Assembly: GCA_963921825.1 (NCBI GenBank)
Contig: OY997594.1
Location: forward strand, 2,733,001 to 2,797,000
Length of the DNA stretch: 64,000 bases
Direction: 5' to 3'
Source: Erodium maritimum
Taxonomy: Eukaryota > Streptophyta > Magnoliopsida > Geraniales > Geraniaceae
The position numbers and the translations under genes were made by a program. Of this stretch, positions 33,877 through 44,439 are shown one piece after another. Below the pieces are notes generated by a model. The model searched no databases and was not told the origin of the DNA. It was given only the letters and a program-made list of their open reading frames with translations. How positions within the stretch are numbered: position 1 is the first letter of the stretch; each line of letters begins with the position of its first letter.

Positions 33877-35757
33877 ATGGAAGGTACCAGAGCTCAGGTT
33901 CAAGCTAAAGATCAATGGAATCAAATGGGGCCGGAAGAAAAGAAGGTATTAGTTCAAGAACAAATGAACCGAATGAACCAGCTTCCAGCAAAAAGTAGTT
34001 ATGCAATTCATCGTGTGCGGGTTCTCAACAAAATTCTCCAACTTTTGTCCGTCCAGGCAAGCGCGATCTACACTTAAAAGTTGTTTCTTTTGTAGTATCC
34101 ATCAAAAGTTTGTCTTTCTTTGGTACATTATGTTTATTAACTTTTTTGTTGCATTCGTCATTAGTAATAATATCTTTTTTATCGGCTAAAATTGTGTTAA
34201 GAGTTTGACCTCTTGGTGGCTGTCGTGCTTTAATATAAATGACCTAAAACACCTTCATGCTTTCACATCGCACCTAAGAGGTCAATTTATCCTTTTATGC
34301 ATCAAAAGCTTTGGATGATTTTATTGTAGCAACTATTTTTAATATCTGCAAGTACGGATAAGACTTTTTTTTTGCTCAGCAGTTGTATGTATTAAGGTTT
34401 GGACCTTTCTTAGACTGTTGAGACAGTTAAATGCTGAAGCAGACCCCATTCTCTGGAACCCTGAAAACAAAATGTTTTGCCATACATGATTAACGGAGTA
34501 CTAAAATGTACTTTACTTTCTATTTTTGAAGTCTGAATGTGTCAACAATACCCAGAAGAAGTCTACTTGGGTGGCCTGATGTTCATAGAGCTCTCTCATT
34601 TCCTTGAAATCAGAGGTTCGAACTCCCGTGGGTGCATCTGTTTGGGAGCAGGTGTGAGTGAAGGTTAATCTAGGAATTAGACTAGGCTAGAGTAGGATTT
34701 CTCCACTTTCTTGCCCGCTTGGTTTAGCCGGGTGGCCAGAGAGCTCTCTCACCTTCTTAAGGTCAGAGATTCGAACCCAGTGAGTGTGGATGAATGTTAG
34801 ATTAGGAATTAGACCTGACTAGAGTAGGATTTCCTCGTTCTCTTGCTGATCATAAGAAAAACAAGTACCCTGAAGAAGAAAAAGAAAAGCTTTAGTTTGC
34901 TCAAAGTCAAATATATGGTTTCGCTTAGTTTATCAAGTCAAGCGCGATCAATTGTATTTTCTACTGCCAATGCAAAATGGATAACCTTGTCGTCTTTATT
35001 TCATACGCATCCTTCATATGATCTTCAAGTCAAACTTTTGTATTATGCTTTTTGGTATGAAATAACTTCACTGTAAATAACTGTTGGTAAGAATTTTGGA
35101 ACTCAAGTAGAAAAACTTCAAAAGCTCTTGAATTTGTTTACATCTTAAGTTCCTTGTATCATCCGTCTCCCCTCAAAGCATCAAGAGAAAGTTGTACTTT
35201 CTCATTGAATCTTACTCCAAGTATCGGATTTGGTTGCTTTATCCGATGAAGCATAAAAAACCGACACATTTATTGTTTGTTGGGTTAATTACCTTTTGTA
35301 CCCCTATTCTATTGGTAACATACCTTTTGTACCTTTGCGTTTTGTAACGTTCAATAACAGTCCCTCCGTTTTGGTAACTGCCATTCAGTACCCTTTATGA
35401 ATTGGTCACAGATAATTTAATACCCCTTATTGATAACAGAATATTTAATACCCCCTTGTGAATTGGTCACATATCATCAAAATGGCGTAAACTTTACCAA
35501 AATTTTGTCCAGAGCGTTACCAATACATTAGGGTACTAAAAGAGTGTTACCAATAGAAAAGGGGTACTAAAGGTAATTAACCATTGTTTGTTGGTAACGT
35601 AATGAACTTTTTGTAATCATTTACATCTGCGATTGTTGAAATATCTATGAATTCATGGAAGGTTTGATCGAAAAGTTTTGTTTTTGCTGTTGTATTACAG
35701 AGAACCATGTCAGAGGAGCAAGAGCTGGAGTTACTTTTTGCTGGGCTCTCTATGTGA
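33877..35757 (+). CDS. Small conserved-looking protein of unknown function (78 aa)
   Basis: Two coding exons, 33877-34056 and 35701-35757, join in phase 0 to give 78 residues. The product opens MEGTRAQVQAKDQWNQMGPE and ends with the acidic tail SEEQELELLFAGLSM. The protein is charged and probably helical, with no signal peptide or membrane segment. A leader exon ending at 32588 (ACTT|GTAAGT) probably splices to 33812 (GCCTTAG|G). The donor of the coding intron reads CAG|GCAAGC and not GT, matching the known GC-AG donor consensus. Without splicing the frame ends five codons later. The 1.6-kb intron holds two SINEs and a fold-back element. I do not recognise the family. The gene call rests on splice logic, codon content and the sensible second exon. 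Confidence 0.6.
34569..34862 (+). mobile_element. Tandem pair of tRNA-derived SINEs
   Basis: Two head-to-tail copies (about 34569-34716 and 34717-34862) each have an A-box-like GGTGGCC-x-GA, then AGAGCTCTCTCA, a B box (GAGGTTCGAACTCC, GAGATTCGAACCCA), and the 3' words TAGAGTAGGATTTC. The copies differ at many sites. They are related to SINEs at 38714 and 59241. Both lie in the GC-AG intron of the small gene. Confidence 0.8.
35282..35583. mobile_element. Fold-back element, family C copy 3
   Basis: GGGTTAATTACCTTTTGTACC faces GGTACTAAAGGTAATTAACC, with perfect 9-bp flanks TTGTTTGTT (35273-35281 and 35584-35592). It lies 118 bp before the second exon of the small gene. The perfect duplication suggests recent insertion. 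Confidence 0.88.
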
Positions 35758-36268
35758 AGCTGGTTAGTTTTAACGGTGTTTGTGTTGTGGAATGGGATTA
35801 GTTTCACCTGTGTTGCTTGCTCAATGTTAAGTTTGTCTATCTTGCAATGGAGCAGATATGTAAACTTATATGATTGTATACATTTTGACTTTATATGTAT
35901 ATATAGAGCAAGATCGTCTATCCGATATGTGCACTACAAGATCGTCTATTGTCACCAAATGTGTTCTATAAGATCGTCTTAGAGCCTCTGGTGTATTGTT
36001 GAGTTGTGTAGTGTTGTCTGACGATCTAACGTGACATTGAGATCTGGCGGCGGCTAGGGAGGAAAACAAACTCCCTACCTTGTACGTATTCCCTTCTTAT
36101 CCGCCGTGTATTACATATTATTGTTCAGAATGTATTTGGATTGAGGCCGTTGTTGGAGTTGGCCACACCAAAATAAACATGTCATATCTACGTGTCTGGA
36201 GATGGTACCGCTTCGATATATTTGCATATATTTTTACTTTAAATGTAATGATCTAAACATAATCGTCA

Positions 36269-36475
36269 CTAGATACTTCGAGAGAAAGACCTACTAGCGT
36301 ATTTAATAAGCTTGTGGAGCTCATCACTGTCTATGAACCCGTCTTTGTTGGTGTTGGCATGTCTCAAGGCACGAACAGGTTTCCAAGTAGGGTTATGTGA
36401 CCCCATATCCTTAAAGGCCTTCCTCAACTCGTATTTTGAGAGACGACCATCTCCATCCACGTCGTATTTGTTCAT
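36269..36475 (-). CDS. EF-hand calcium-binding protein (short, possibly truncated)
   Basis: From the first ATG at 36475 the frame gives about 68 residues with two EF-hand loops, DVDGDGRLSKYE and NTNKDGFIDSDE, about 36 residues apart. Both loops keep the D/N-x-D/N-x-D/N-G pattern and the final Glu. Five more in-frame codons (EVLSAF in part) precede this ATG after an AG, so the true protein may start in an upstream exon that I cannot find. Typical calmodulin-like proteins have a longer N-terminus, so this may be a truncated copy. Upstream minus-strand sequence repeats the word GAGTTGAGGAAACCC from within the gene, hinting at local rearrangement. Confidence 0.5.
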   Translation of the reverse strand: MNKYDVDGDGRLSKYELRKAFKDMGSHNPTWKPVRALRHANTNKDGFIDSDELHKLIKYASRSFSRSI

Positions 36476-36878
36476 AAAGGCACTAAGCACTTCCTATGTC
36501 TCTGCCTCTCACTCCAAGGGTTTCCTCAACTCGTTCAAGACTCAAAGAGCGAGTTTTTGATCTGACCGTCATAGTGTAAGTAGTACCCGGTCGAATAGGC
36601 GGTCTAGAAGTGCGTCCCTTACCTTCTAAGAGAACATCAATCCACTGAACCTAACCCGAACCCACCACCAAATGAGACCGGGATAAAATTCACACTCGAG
36701 GTCTGTAAAGCTAGAGACGGAGGAAGGACTACGTCCATGACACACCCAATCTCAGTTGTTGGGCCTCCATCACAGTTTGTTTACCAATTGATTAACACTG
36801 GTAAAAAAAATGGTTGGGCTAGTGTCGCTAGGACGCTTAAATATCCTCCAAGAATCAAAGACACGTAGTTCTTGACTC

Positions 36879-36922
36879 AAGAAGAAGAAGAAGAAGAAGA
36901 AGAAGAAGAAGAAGAAGAAGAA
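36879..36922. repeat. (AAG)n microsatellite, about 14 units
   Basis: An uninterrupted AAG run of 44 bp. It is outside any called gene, and a site of likely length variation. Confidence 0.95.
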
Positions 36923-38088
36923 CGTTTTGGACATTTAGAAAAAGTTAGCGTCATGTGCACTGCACATGACTATTTTCCGTCCAAACTAGACAGAAAGTAG
37001 TAATTTAAATTTTTTGAAACTTATGGGTAGCAAGAAGGAAAAAGTGTTATGGTAGTGAGATGGAATTACCCCTAAATGCTATGATCACACTTGTTAGTTG
37101 TGGAAACTCGACTCAATATGAATTGTTTAAACATAAAGTTATAATCGGGTCTTTAATTATTATTTTTGATCAACAAAGTTTTTATTATCCATCAGTTCCA
37201 AATAATGGAAACTGAGGACGCTGCAACTACAGCAAGAATACAAGTTCTACAAAGGAGAACAAAATGCTAAGCCATAAAAGGCTAAAATAGACAAGAACAA
37301 TGAAACTGCAAAATTAAGCAGCACCCCAAGGGATGAGGGATTCAAGGGGCTGAAGGCAATTTAATTATCAGCTTTTAGTTTGTTCTTTTAATATGGGATC
37401 AAGGCTAGTATACCAGAAACATGGATTTAAATTCCACTCTTTAGAAAGATTATATTTTTTTCTTTATGTATCTTGTGTATTCTTAATGGACCGGTCTTTA
37501 TCTTTCTTTTCAAAAGACTCTAAATTCCCATCAGAAACGATCAGTCGGAAATTTTTTCCTCTGATACGCCACGTGGCCATTGGCCGGCCTTCGGACACAA
37601 GACACAGGCCTCAGCCCATCCCGAGGTTGCGGGACGCAGGACTCGGCCCGAGCCACGTTTTTGCAGGACGCGGGACGCGTAAAAGCCGGGACAGATTCAT
37701 TTCAATTAGACCAGAAATATACCGAATATTGTGAACGGTCTAAGAAAAGAATAATTAATTAGCCTCTTTGTGTGGTCATCTTTCTCTTTGCCTAAAAGCA
37801 GGTTAGATTCACTATAGAGGTTGCACCACTTTGTTGCACTTCCCTTCTTCCTTCCACCACAAGGACAAACCCATTTGATTCAACAACCCACCCACCATCT
37901 CCGATTCACTCCATCTTCTCCACCGCCCCACACCCACCAGCAATTTCCAATCAATCGCCTCCTCCTGCTGCGAAATGGCCCTCAATCAAACCATGTAGCG
38001 AACGAACATCGATTTCTCCAACTGGGTATCCCCAAAAACCTGTTTTTTTTCCATCTGGGTTTCGCTCGAAACAAGCCGAAACCCAACC
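36923..38088. other. Spacer and AHL promoter
   Basis: The stretch 37150-37340 resembles an old insertion but has no identifiable ends. The CCACGTGG word (37568-37575) is a G-box about 515 bp upstream of the AHL start. A C-rich, pyrimidine-rich leader precedes 38089. No gene is supported. Confidence 0.45.
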
Positions 38089-40751
38089 ATGGAAGGCGAC
38101 AAGTACGCGAAGGAATTGGATGTGGCCGTGAGGGTCGTTCACATGGCGTGTGCTCTGTGTCAGAGGGTCCAGGAGGGGTTGCTCTCGGAGGGCAGTGAGG
38201 CGGTGAAGTCCAAGGACGACGATTCGCCTGTTACAGTCGCAGGTATCATACTCGAAATTGGGTGCTTCAATTTATGATTTGTCTGGGTTTGGGTGAGAAT
38301 CAGGGAGAGGATGTTCTACACAATTAATTGTTATCAGGTTAGTGCATTTTTAGGTTTGATTCTGTTTGAGTACAAGGTTTGATTTGTTGGGGAAATTGAG
38401 GCTGAGATGGAGTTGCAGGAAATGTGGCCATTTGTTGAGGTTTGAAAATGAAACATAAGTGGGTTTTTTGAAAATGTATCCACTGGTATTGTTGATTGAG
38501 GTGAGGAGATGTGCATTTCACTGATGAGATTAATATGAACTTTGGCAGTGTTCATCAAAGTGGTGAATATTGTGATATCTATATGTATAATGTAGTATCG
38601 GAACTGCCTGTGAATGAAAATGGTTGTGGCTATTAGTTCTATCTTTAACGTTCTTAGCTCATATCTTCGCTGCAACATTGTTCGGATCCTTATACAATTA
38701 TAGTTTTAAGTACTGCCCATCGCCTGGTGGTCAAAGAGCTCTGTCATCTCCTTGAGGTTGGACTCAGAGGATCGAATCCCAGTGGGTACATTTGCTTAGG
38801 CTAGAAATCAACTAGGCTAAAGTAGGATTCTCTGTTTTCTTCGTGATGAAAAAAAGTTATTAAGAGAGATAGATAGGAGTGGTTCCGCACTCAATACTCA
38901 TTATCTTTAATTGTTTCCTGACTTGCCGGTAATAATTTTAGTGTTTCTAGCTGTAGAAGTTGATTCTTTCTGAATTAAAGGGGTTTCTTATAAGTTTGAA
39001 ATGGTGACTTGAATAGATTGGAGTGTACAAGCAACGGTTAGTTGGATGCTCTCTGAAGTATTTGGTAGTCAGAATGTGCTTATCATTGCTGAAGAAGATG
39101 TTCAAACACTTGCCATGGTTGAGTCAGCCAATTTGCTAGCAGCTGTTGTGAATACAGTGAACGAATGCTTAGCAGAAGCACCTAAGTTCGGTCTTCAGGG
39201 CCCAAGGAAATTTCTCGGGACTTCACAAGTTCTAGAAGCCATCAGCCGGTGCAACTCAACCGGTGGCCCCAAAGGAAGACATTGGGTTCTTGACCCCGTT
39301 GATGGAACATTAGGCTTTATACGAGGAGACCAGTATGCTGTAGCTCTGTCTATGATTGAAGATGGGAAAGTCATTATCGGTGTTCTAGGGTGCCCTAATT
39401 ACCCGATGAAGAAAGACGGGCTGAATCATCATCATCAATACAATCAAGCCATGTCGAAGTTGTCTCCACCTAGCTCTGATTTGTGGGAGATAGGGTGTGT
39501 GATGTATGCTTGCAGAGGAAGCGGTGAAGCTTGGATGCAACCGTTGGTTCGGGGAGGTGAGCAGCTTCAGTGGCCTAACTTTGCAAGGCTGATCCGAGTT
39601 TCTTCCATTGATGATCCGGGTCAAGCTACGTTTTGCGAACCGGTGGAGAAGTCGAATTCTGACCAGACCTACACTGCTGGACTCGCTCACAGTCTTGGAC
39701 TTAGGTGCTATCACATCATTTCTCATCCTCTCTTGTTATAAATCTACAGTTTTGACTTATTCCTTTCGCATAAATGATTTCTTAGGAACCTCATTTTGCA
39801 CAGATCAAGGATGAAATTAAAGATTGTCTCTAACATTGAACGGATATTGTAGTGTGTGATCAAAGTAGAAACTTGGGATAATTGCAAAAAAAAATGCCCC
39901 GAGGTATTTATTTTTTGCAATTTGTAGCCCTCTTCTATGATGATTGCAAAAAAGTACCCTGAACTTGTCTTTTTGTTGCATTTTGTATAAAATGACTATT
40001 TCACCCTTGCAATTTGGATTGAAATAGTAACAAGTAAAAAAAATTCAAATTTTCATATCCCTTAACTTTCTTTCTTTTTGTACCGTAGAAAGAATAAGAA
40101 TAAGGAATATGAAAATTTGGATTTTATGTTTAATTATTATTTTAAAAATTGAATTTCCAAGGGTAAAATCGTCATTTTGACACAAATTTGTAGAAAGTGC
40201 AACAAAAAGACAAGTTCATGGCACTTGTTTGCAAAAAGCAAAGAAGAGGGATACAGATTGCAAAAAAGTGAAAACCTCAGGGTATTTTTTTGCAATTATT
40301 CAGAAACATGATTACATTTAGCAACCCAAGTCCTCTAAATGTAACTCAAAACATCTTAGGAGCTCTTTCTGTCTTTCACAACACACTATGAATTATTTCG
40401 ATTAGTCATGTCACCCACTGATCTTTACTCCCACACTTCAATGTCAGAAAGAAGCCATTGCGAGTATACAGCATGGTGAAGTACGCCGCAATAGCGCGAG
40501 GAGACGCTGAAATCCTCATGAAGTTTGCGAAATCCGGGTACAAGGAGAAGATATGGGATCACGCCGCCGGAGTTGTCATTGTGCAAGAGGCCGGTGGTGT
40601 GGTAACCGATGCTGGAGGGCGGCCCTTGGACTTCTCAAAGGGAGTGTATCTGGAAGGTCTGGATCGAGGCATAGTTGTCTGTTCTGGCCCGACTTTGCAC
40701 GAGAAGATGATAGGGGCTGTTTACGCTAGCTGGGAGTCATCTAATCTATGA
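38089..40751 (+). CDS. AHL: HAL2-like PAP phosphatase (3'(2'),5'-bisphosphate nucleotidase)
   Basis: Exons 38089-38242, 39017-39704 and 40448-40751 (stop included) give 381 residues, with all junctions in frame. The enzyme hydrolyses 3'-phosphoadenosine 5'-phosphate to AMP, clearing the by-product of sulfation. It belongs to the inositol monophosphatase fold with metal-site motifs [18 protein letters not shown] and IWDHAAGVV, all intact. There is no obvious transit peptide, unlike SAL1, and the length is close to Arabidopsis AHL. The middle of exon 2 ([18 protein letters not shown]) is a variable loop. Intron 1 carries a SINE and intron 2 a family A element. In Arabidopsis the SAL1/PAP pathway signals drought and high light. 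AHL's own role is less clear. Confidence 0.93.
38714..38858 (+). mobile_element. tRNA-derived SINE in AHL intron 1
   Basis: GCCTGGTGGTCAAAGAGCTC (A-box region), GAGGATCGAATCCCAGTGGG (B-box region) and CTAAAGTAGGATTCTCTG at the 3' end match the SINEs at 34569 and 59241. The B box is diverged. Confidence 0.75.
39875..40301. mobile_element. Family A fold-back, full-length, in AHL intron 2
   Basis: GGGATAATTGCAAAAAAAAATG faces CAGGGTATTTTTTTGCAATTATT. Inner arms CAAATTTTCATATCCCTTAA and GGAATATGAAAATTTGG flank the centre. Flanks TAGAAACTT and CAGAAACAT match 7/9. The element fills most of intron 2. Confidence 0.85.
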
Positions 40752-41028
40752 AGCTTCCCTACATTCTGGTATTTTTAGGACAACCTGGTTTTGTTCCTAT
40801 TAGATTTTTGGCCAAATGACAGTAACTTACCCTATAGTATTGGCCATACTCGCTGTAGGTACGAGGTAGTGGTTTAATCAGTTCTTACAATAACCAGAGA
40901 GAGTAGAAGGTGAATCAAATGATTCCCAAGGCAGAGCCAACTCAGCCAAGTATAAGTTCTTACTGTAACATTGGGATATATTTGAGACTCAAGTGTAGTT
41001 TTGCTTCTGAAATATACAGAAATAAGAA

Positions 41029-41515
41029 GGGTTAAATATCAAAACTTACTCTTAAGTATTGGTCACTAACACTACACTACCCACGTTTTCAAAATGAACA
41101 CTACACTACCTCTAAGTATTGGCCACGCGATTTTGTTAGTAAAAATGGTCGGAATTTTCCATTCCGTTAGTCATATGACTTCAAATGTCATATAATGGAT
41201 TATGGATGGTAAAATGACGTTTTTCCCCCTTAAGTATTTGACCTCTATACATTTTATAAGGAACAATAACGAAGGTACAATGGTAATGTTCCTTATAAAA
41301 TGTGTAGAGGTTATATAATTAAGGGGAAACGTTATTTTACCATCCATTATATATGACACTTGAGGTCATATGACTAAACGAATGGAAAATTTCGACCATT
41401 TTTACTAACAAAATCGTGTGACCAATACTTATAGGTAGTGTAGTGTTCATTTTGAAAACGTGGGTAGTGTAGTGTTCGTGACCAATACTTAACAGTAAGT
41501 TTCAATATTTAACCC
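41029..41515. mobile_element. Near-perfect palindromic element, family D1
   Basis: Outer ends are GGGTTAAATATCAAAACTTAC and GTAAGTTTCAATATTTAACCC. The arms of about 230 bp are near-identical inverted copies around a short centre near 41270 (ACAATAACGAAGGTACAATGG). Flanks AAATAAGAA and AAAAAAGAA match 8/9, again a 9-bp duplication. Located about 280 bp past the AHL stop. Confidence 0.88.
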
Positions 41516-42690
41516 AAAAAAGAATCATAAATAGGCATGTGGCATGGTGTTGTTCATATATAGGATCTGAAACTTTGCACCTTCATCTTCATGTGTAGTT
41601 TGGTGAATTAGGAGGTTTCTGTTTCTTTTATTGAAAAAGAAAAGAAAGAAAGACTCTTGATACATGTTAAACTGGTTAATGATGATTAGAGTTGACCCTC
41701 ACTTTTGTATGTGAGAAAATCAATAAGTTGTAAGAACCTACCTTGAACTATGGATCACGAACAGTAAACTACCCTAAGCTTAAAAGTATCAAACCAGACA
41801 TCCTAAGTTTTGGTGCAGGTCATTTACATGGCTTTATGAAATAGTCATATATCATTTATGCGTTTTTATGAGTTGAAAAATGTCAAAAAAAGTTGCCTAA
41901 AAATTGTCCAGTGCGTGATCGACAATGAGCAATACTTTGGAGTAGCTTATTATTTGTGACCAATATTTTAGGATAAGTTTGTACATTTAATCCAATAGTT
42001 TAGTGAATTAGTTAGGGGTATCTACAGTAGGGGCGAAATTGGTTGGGCGATTCAGCTTTAGGGTATAGACGTTTGACCGATGCCTTGACGCTGACGGTTA
42101 TTACTGGTAAATTGGTAGAAGTCAGTCTCGGTTCATCCCCGATTTTTTTACTAATGATTTGCTAAAAGTTGGTCTCTATTCAACTCATCCGTCTATAGTC
42201 ATCGATCAATTGTTTTATCGTTTAGAGTCGTGCACATACGTCAGACTGATGTCTTGACAACTATTCTACAAATATGTAGGTAGAAGTCAAGTCTTGTTTA
42301 TTCATCGGTTTAGAGTATCATCAACCGATTATTTTACCGGATAGTATTGATATAAGTTTATTTCATCTGACTCATCGATTTATTGTACCATCAATTTGAT
42401 CTCCAATTAAGACATCATGATTTATCGACTGATATTGTCAACAGATCAATCTAATTTCAAAAATCCCGCCAAAACCTACATCGATAAATTTGTCCTCATT
42501 TTAACTAACCCTTAATCCTCATTAGGGGAAATTAGTTAGTTCATCCTTAGAAAGGACTTTAATAGCACTATAAAGATTTGGCATCAAATAAAAAAAAGGC
42601 TAGTTTATGTTATGTAAACCCAAATACAAAAAAGTTAACCCAAAGAATGCTATATATTTACACACCTACCCTCCTCTTCCACCTTTCATC
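41516..42690. other. AT-rich spacer without a recognised gene
   Basis: A diverged palindromic relic lies near 41690-42000 (CTACCCTAAGCT and AATACTTTGGAGTAG words of the family D type). A PIF-like left end (GGGTATCTACAGTAGGGGCG) lies near 42016 without a clear right end. No gene is supported. Confidence 0.5.
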
Positions 42691-42693
42691 TAA

Positions 42694-43005
42694 GACCAAC
42701 AATAACGACGTCGTTTCTTGAGATCGTATTTGTTGGTCTAAGTCAGGTTGGAGTCGACAGATTCTAAAATAGAGTATCAGATTCAGAGGGTTGGATCTGA
42801 CCAAAATCATACGTGTAAGAAGAAGATACGTTGAGGAAGGAGAGAGAATCGTGAGATGAGAGACAGAATCGGAAGAGAGAAACGACGGTCGATGAATCTT
42901 CAGACGCAGAGCAATTCGTCGGAAGAGAGAAAATCAGAGCCAAAACGTCAACAATTCCTTTTTCTCGCCACTTTCGACAATTCTTTCAACTTCCACTGTG
43001 AATCA
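42694..43005. mobile_element. PIF/Harbinger-like MITE, family G copy 3, at the NAC 3' end
   Basis: TAA precedes GACCAACAATAACGACG. The right end CTTTCAACTTCCACTGTGAAT is eroded near 43005. The interior follows family G closely. Its right edge is only about 15 bp beyond the NAC stop codon (43020-43022, minus strand), so the element must form most of the NAC 3' UTR. Confidence 0.75.
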
Positions 43006-43019
43006 ATCCGTCTTCCATT

Positions 43020-44139
43020 TCACGGCCTAAACCCGAACCCGTCTCCGTGGGTCGGGTACCCAAACCCGATCGGGTCAAGCGAGTTCGAGTAGCTTTGACT
43101 CAACCTATCAAACCCCGAGTATTCAAATCCTCTGTTCACGATCCCGCTCTGCACCTCCTCCTCCACAACAGAGTCCCCAAACTTCTCCGGCGAGTATAGC
43201 GGCGGAACCGAAGCAAGATATCCTCCGTCACCGAAACCCATGACCTGAGTCAGGCCGAGTTCCGGCGCCGAGTTCAGCCCCAGAAGACTCGCCCAATCAA
43301 AATCCCCGGAACCCAAGTTCTCGTAATCGATCTTCTCCTCTTTCTGGCTCATCAGAGACTCAACCACGTCGTCGATTACGTGCGACGATGACGACGTCGA
43401 CGTGGACCCCTGGCTCTGCTCCTTCGCCGGAGCCTCGCCGGAGACGGGTTTCAGACCACCCGAGTTCTTTTTATAAATTCTACACAGAACCCAATCATCC
43501 AACTGAGAAAATAAAAACACCCATTTCATCAAAACAACAAAAAAAAATCAAAATCACCACAAAAGTTCAATTTTTTACGATTTTTTTTTTTGAAAAATAC
43601 CTTTGTGCTTCCGATCTTCCTCGACCGCTCAATGAGTCGATACTCATGCATGATCCAATTCGTCTTCGTCCCCTTCGGAGCCTTTCCGACGTAGAAGACA
43701 AGCGCCTTCTTAATCCCGACCTTCCGACCCTCCGTCACGATCACCTTGTCGGTGCCGGTGGCTTTCCAGTAGCCGGAGCCGGCGACTCTGTTCGGCCGTG
43801 AACCGTTCGGGTACTTCCGGTCTCGGGGGCTGAAAAAATACCATTCCTTTTCGCCGAAAATCGCTTTACCTGAACAGAAATTACACGAATTCAGCTCAAT
43901 TTCATCGGAATCGGAGATATGGGTTGTGATCGTGATCGAATTTGGGTTCGATTCTTACTTGGAAGCTGCCATGGATCGAATTTGTATAGATCGATTTCTC
44001 CGATGATCGGGAGGGAGAAGTGGTGTCCGGCGACTTTCCGGCAGAGGTACTGGACCATTAGCTCCTCGTCCGTCGGGAAGAATCGGAAGCCCGGCGGCAA
44101 GCTCAGCTGGGACAGTGGATCGGTCTCCGTGACTCCCAT
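43020..44139 (-). CDS. NAC072: NAC transcription factor, NAC019/055/072 (RD26) type
   Basis: Exons 44139-43959, 43869-43601 and 43502-43020 give 310 residues with the standard NAC intron positions. Subdomains A-E are complete: [66 protein letters not shown] with [18 protein letters not shown], and [12 protein letters not shown] ending in [12 protein letters not shown]. The MG[18 protein letters not shown] start is diagnostic of the NAC019/055/072 stress clade. The C-terminal 155 residues are the divergent activation region, rich in Ser, Gly and acidic residues. These nuclear factors respond to ABA, jasmonate, drought and senescence. G-boxes upstream support ABA control. The exact paralog is uncertain, since synteny with a WD40 gene and BRX1 recalls NAC055. 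Confidence 0.95.
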
Positions 44140-44234
44140 TTTCCGGTGGCTGTTTGGCTGGTGAGAAAATTAAAATTAGGTGATTTTTTTTTCCAATTTT
44201 GGGTTTTTTTTTTCTGAAGTGAAGGAGAGTTGGT

Positions 44235-44426
44235 GATTTATATAGACGGAGATGAGTACGGTCGTCCTTGTCGCCGGAGTAGGCCGGTGGGTCCGGGGAC
44301 CAGTCACCGCCGTTTTAAAGCCGCCACGTGCCTCGGATCTTCAATCGGACAACCTTATCCTTTCCGATGTGCATGAACCGTCACGAAACATACGGTGGTG
44401 ACTCATCCATGTCCGGACGACACGTG
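44235..44426 (-). promoter_or_regulatory. NAC072 promoter: TATA box and two ABRE/G-boxes
   Basis: On the minus strand TCTATATAAATC lies near 44235-44247, about 100 nt upstream of the start codon. CACGTG cores lie at 44325-44330 and 44421-44426. The second is ACACGTGTC, a strong ABA-response element. Two G-boxes within 100 bp fit the known ABA induction of this clade. Confidence 0.65.
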
Positions 44427-44439
44427 TCGATTCCCAACA

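Noticed and set aside
36877-36925. AAG/CTT repeats as a CRISPR-like or coding repeat
   Set aside because: A simple trinucleotide microsatellite without spacers or a reading frame.
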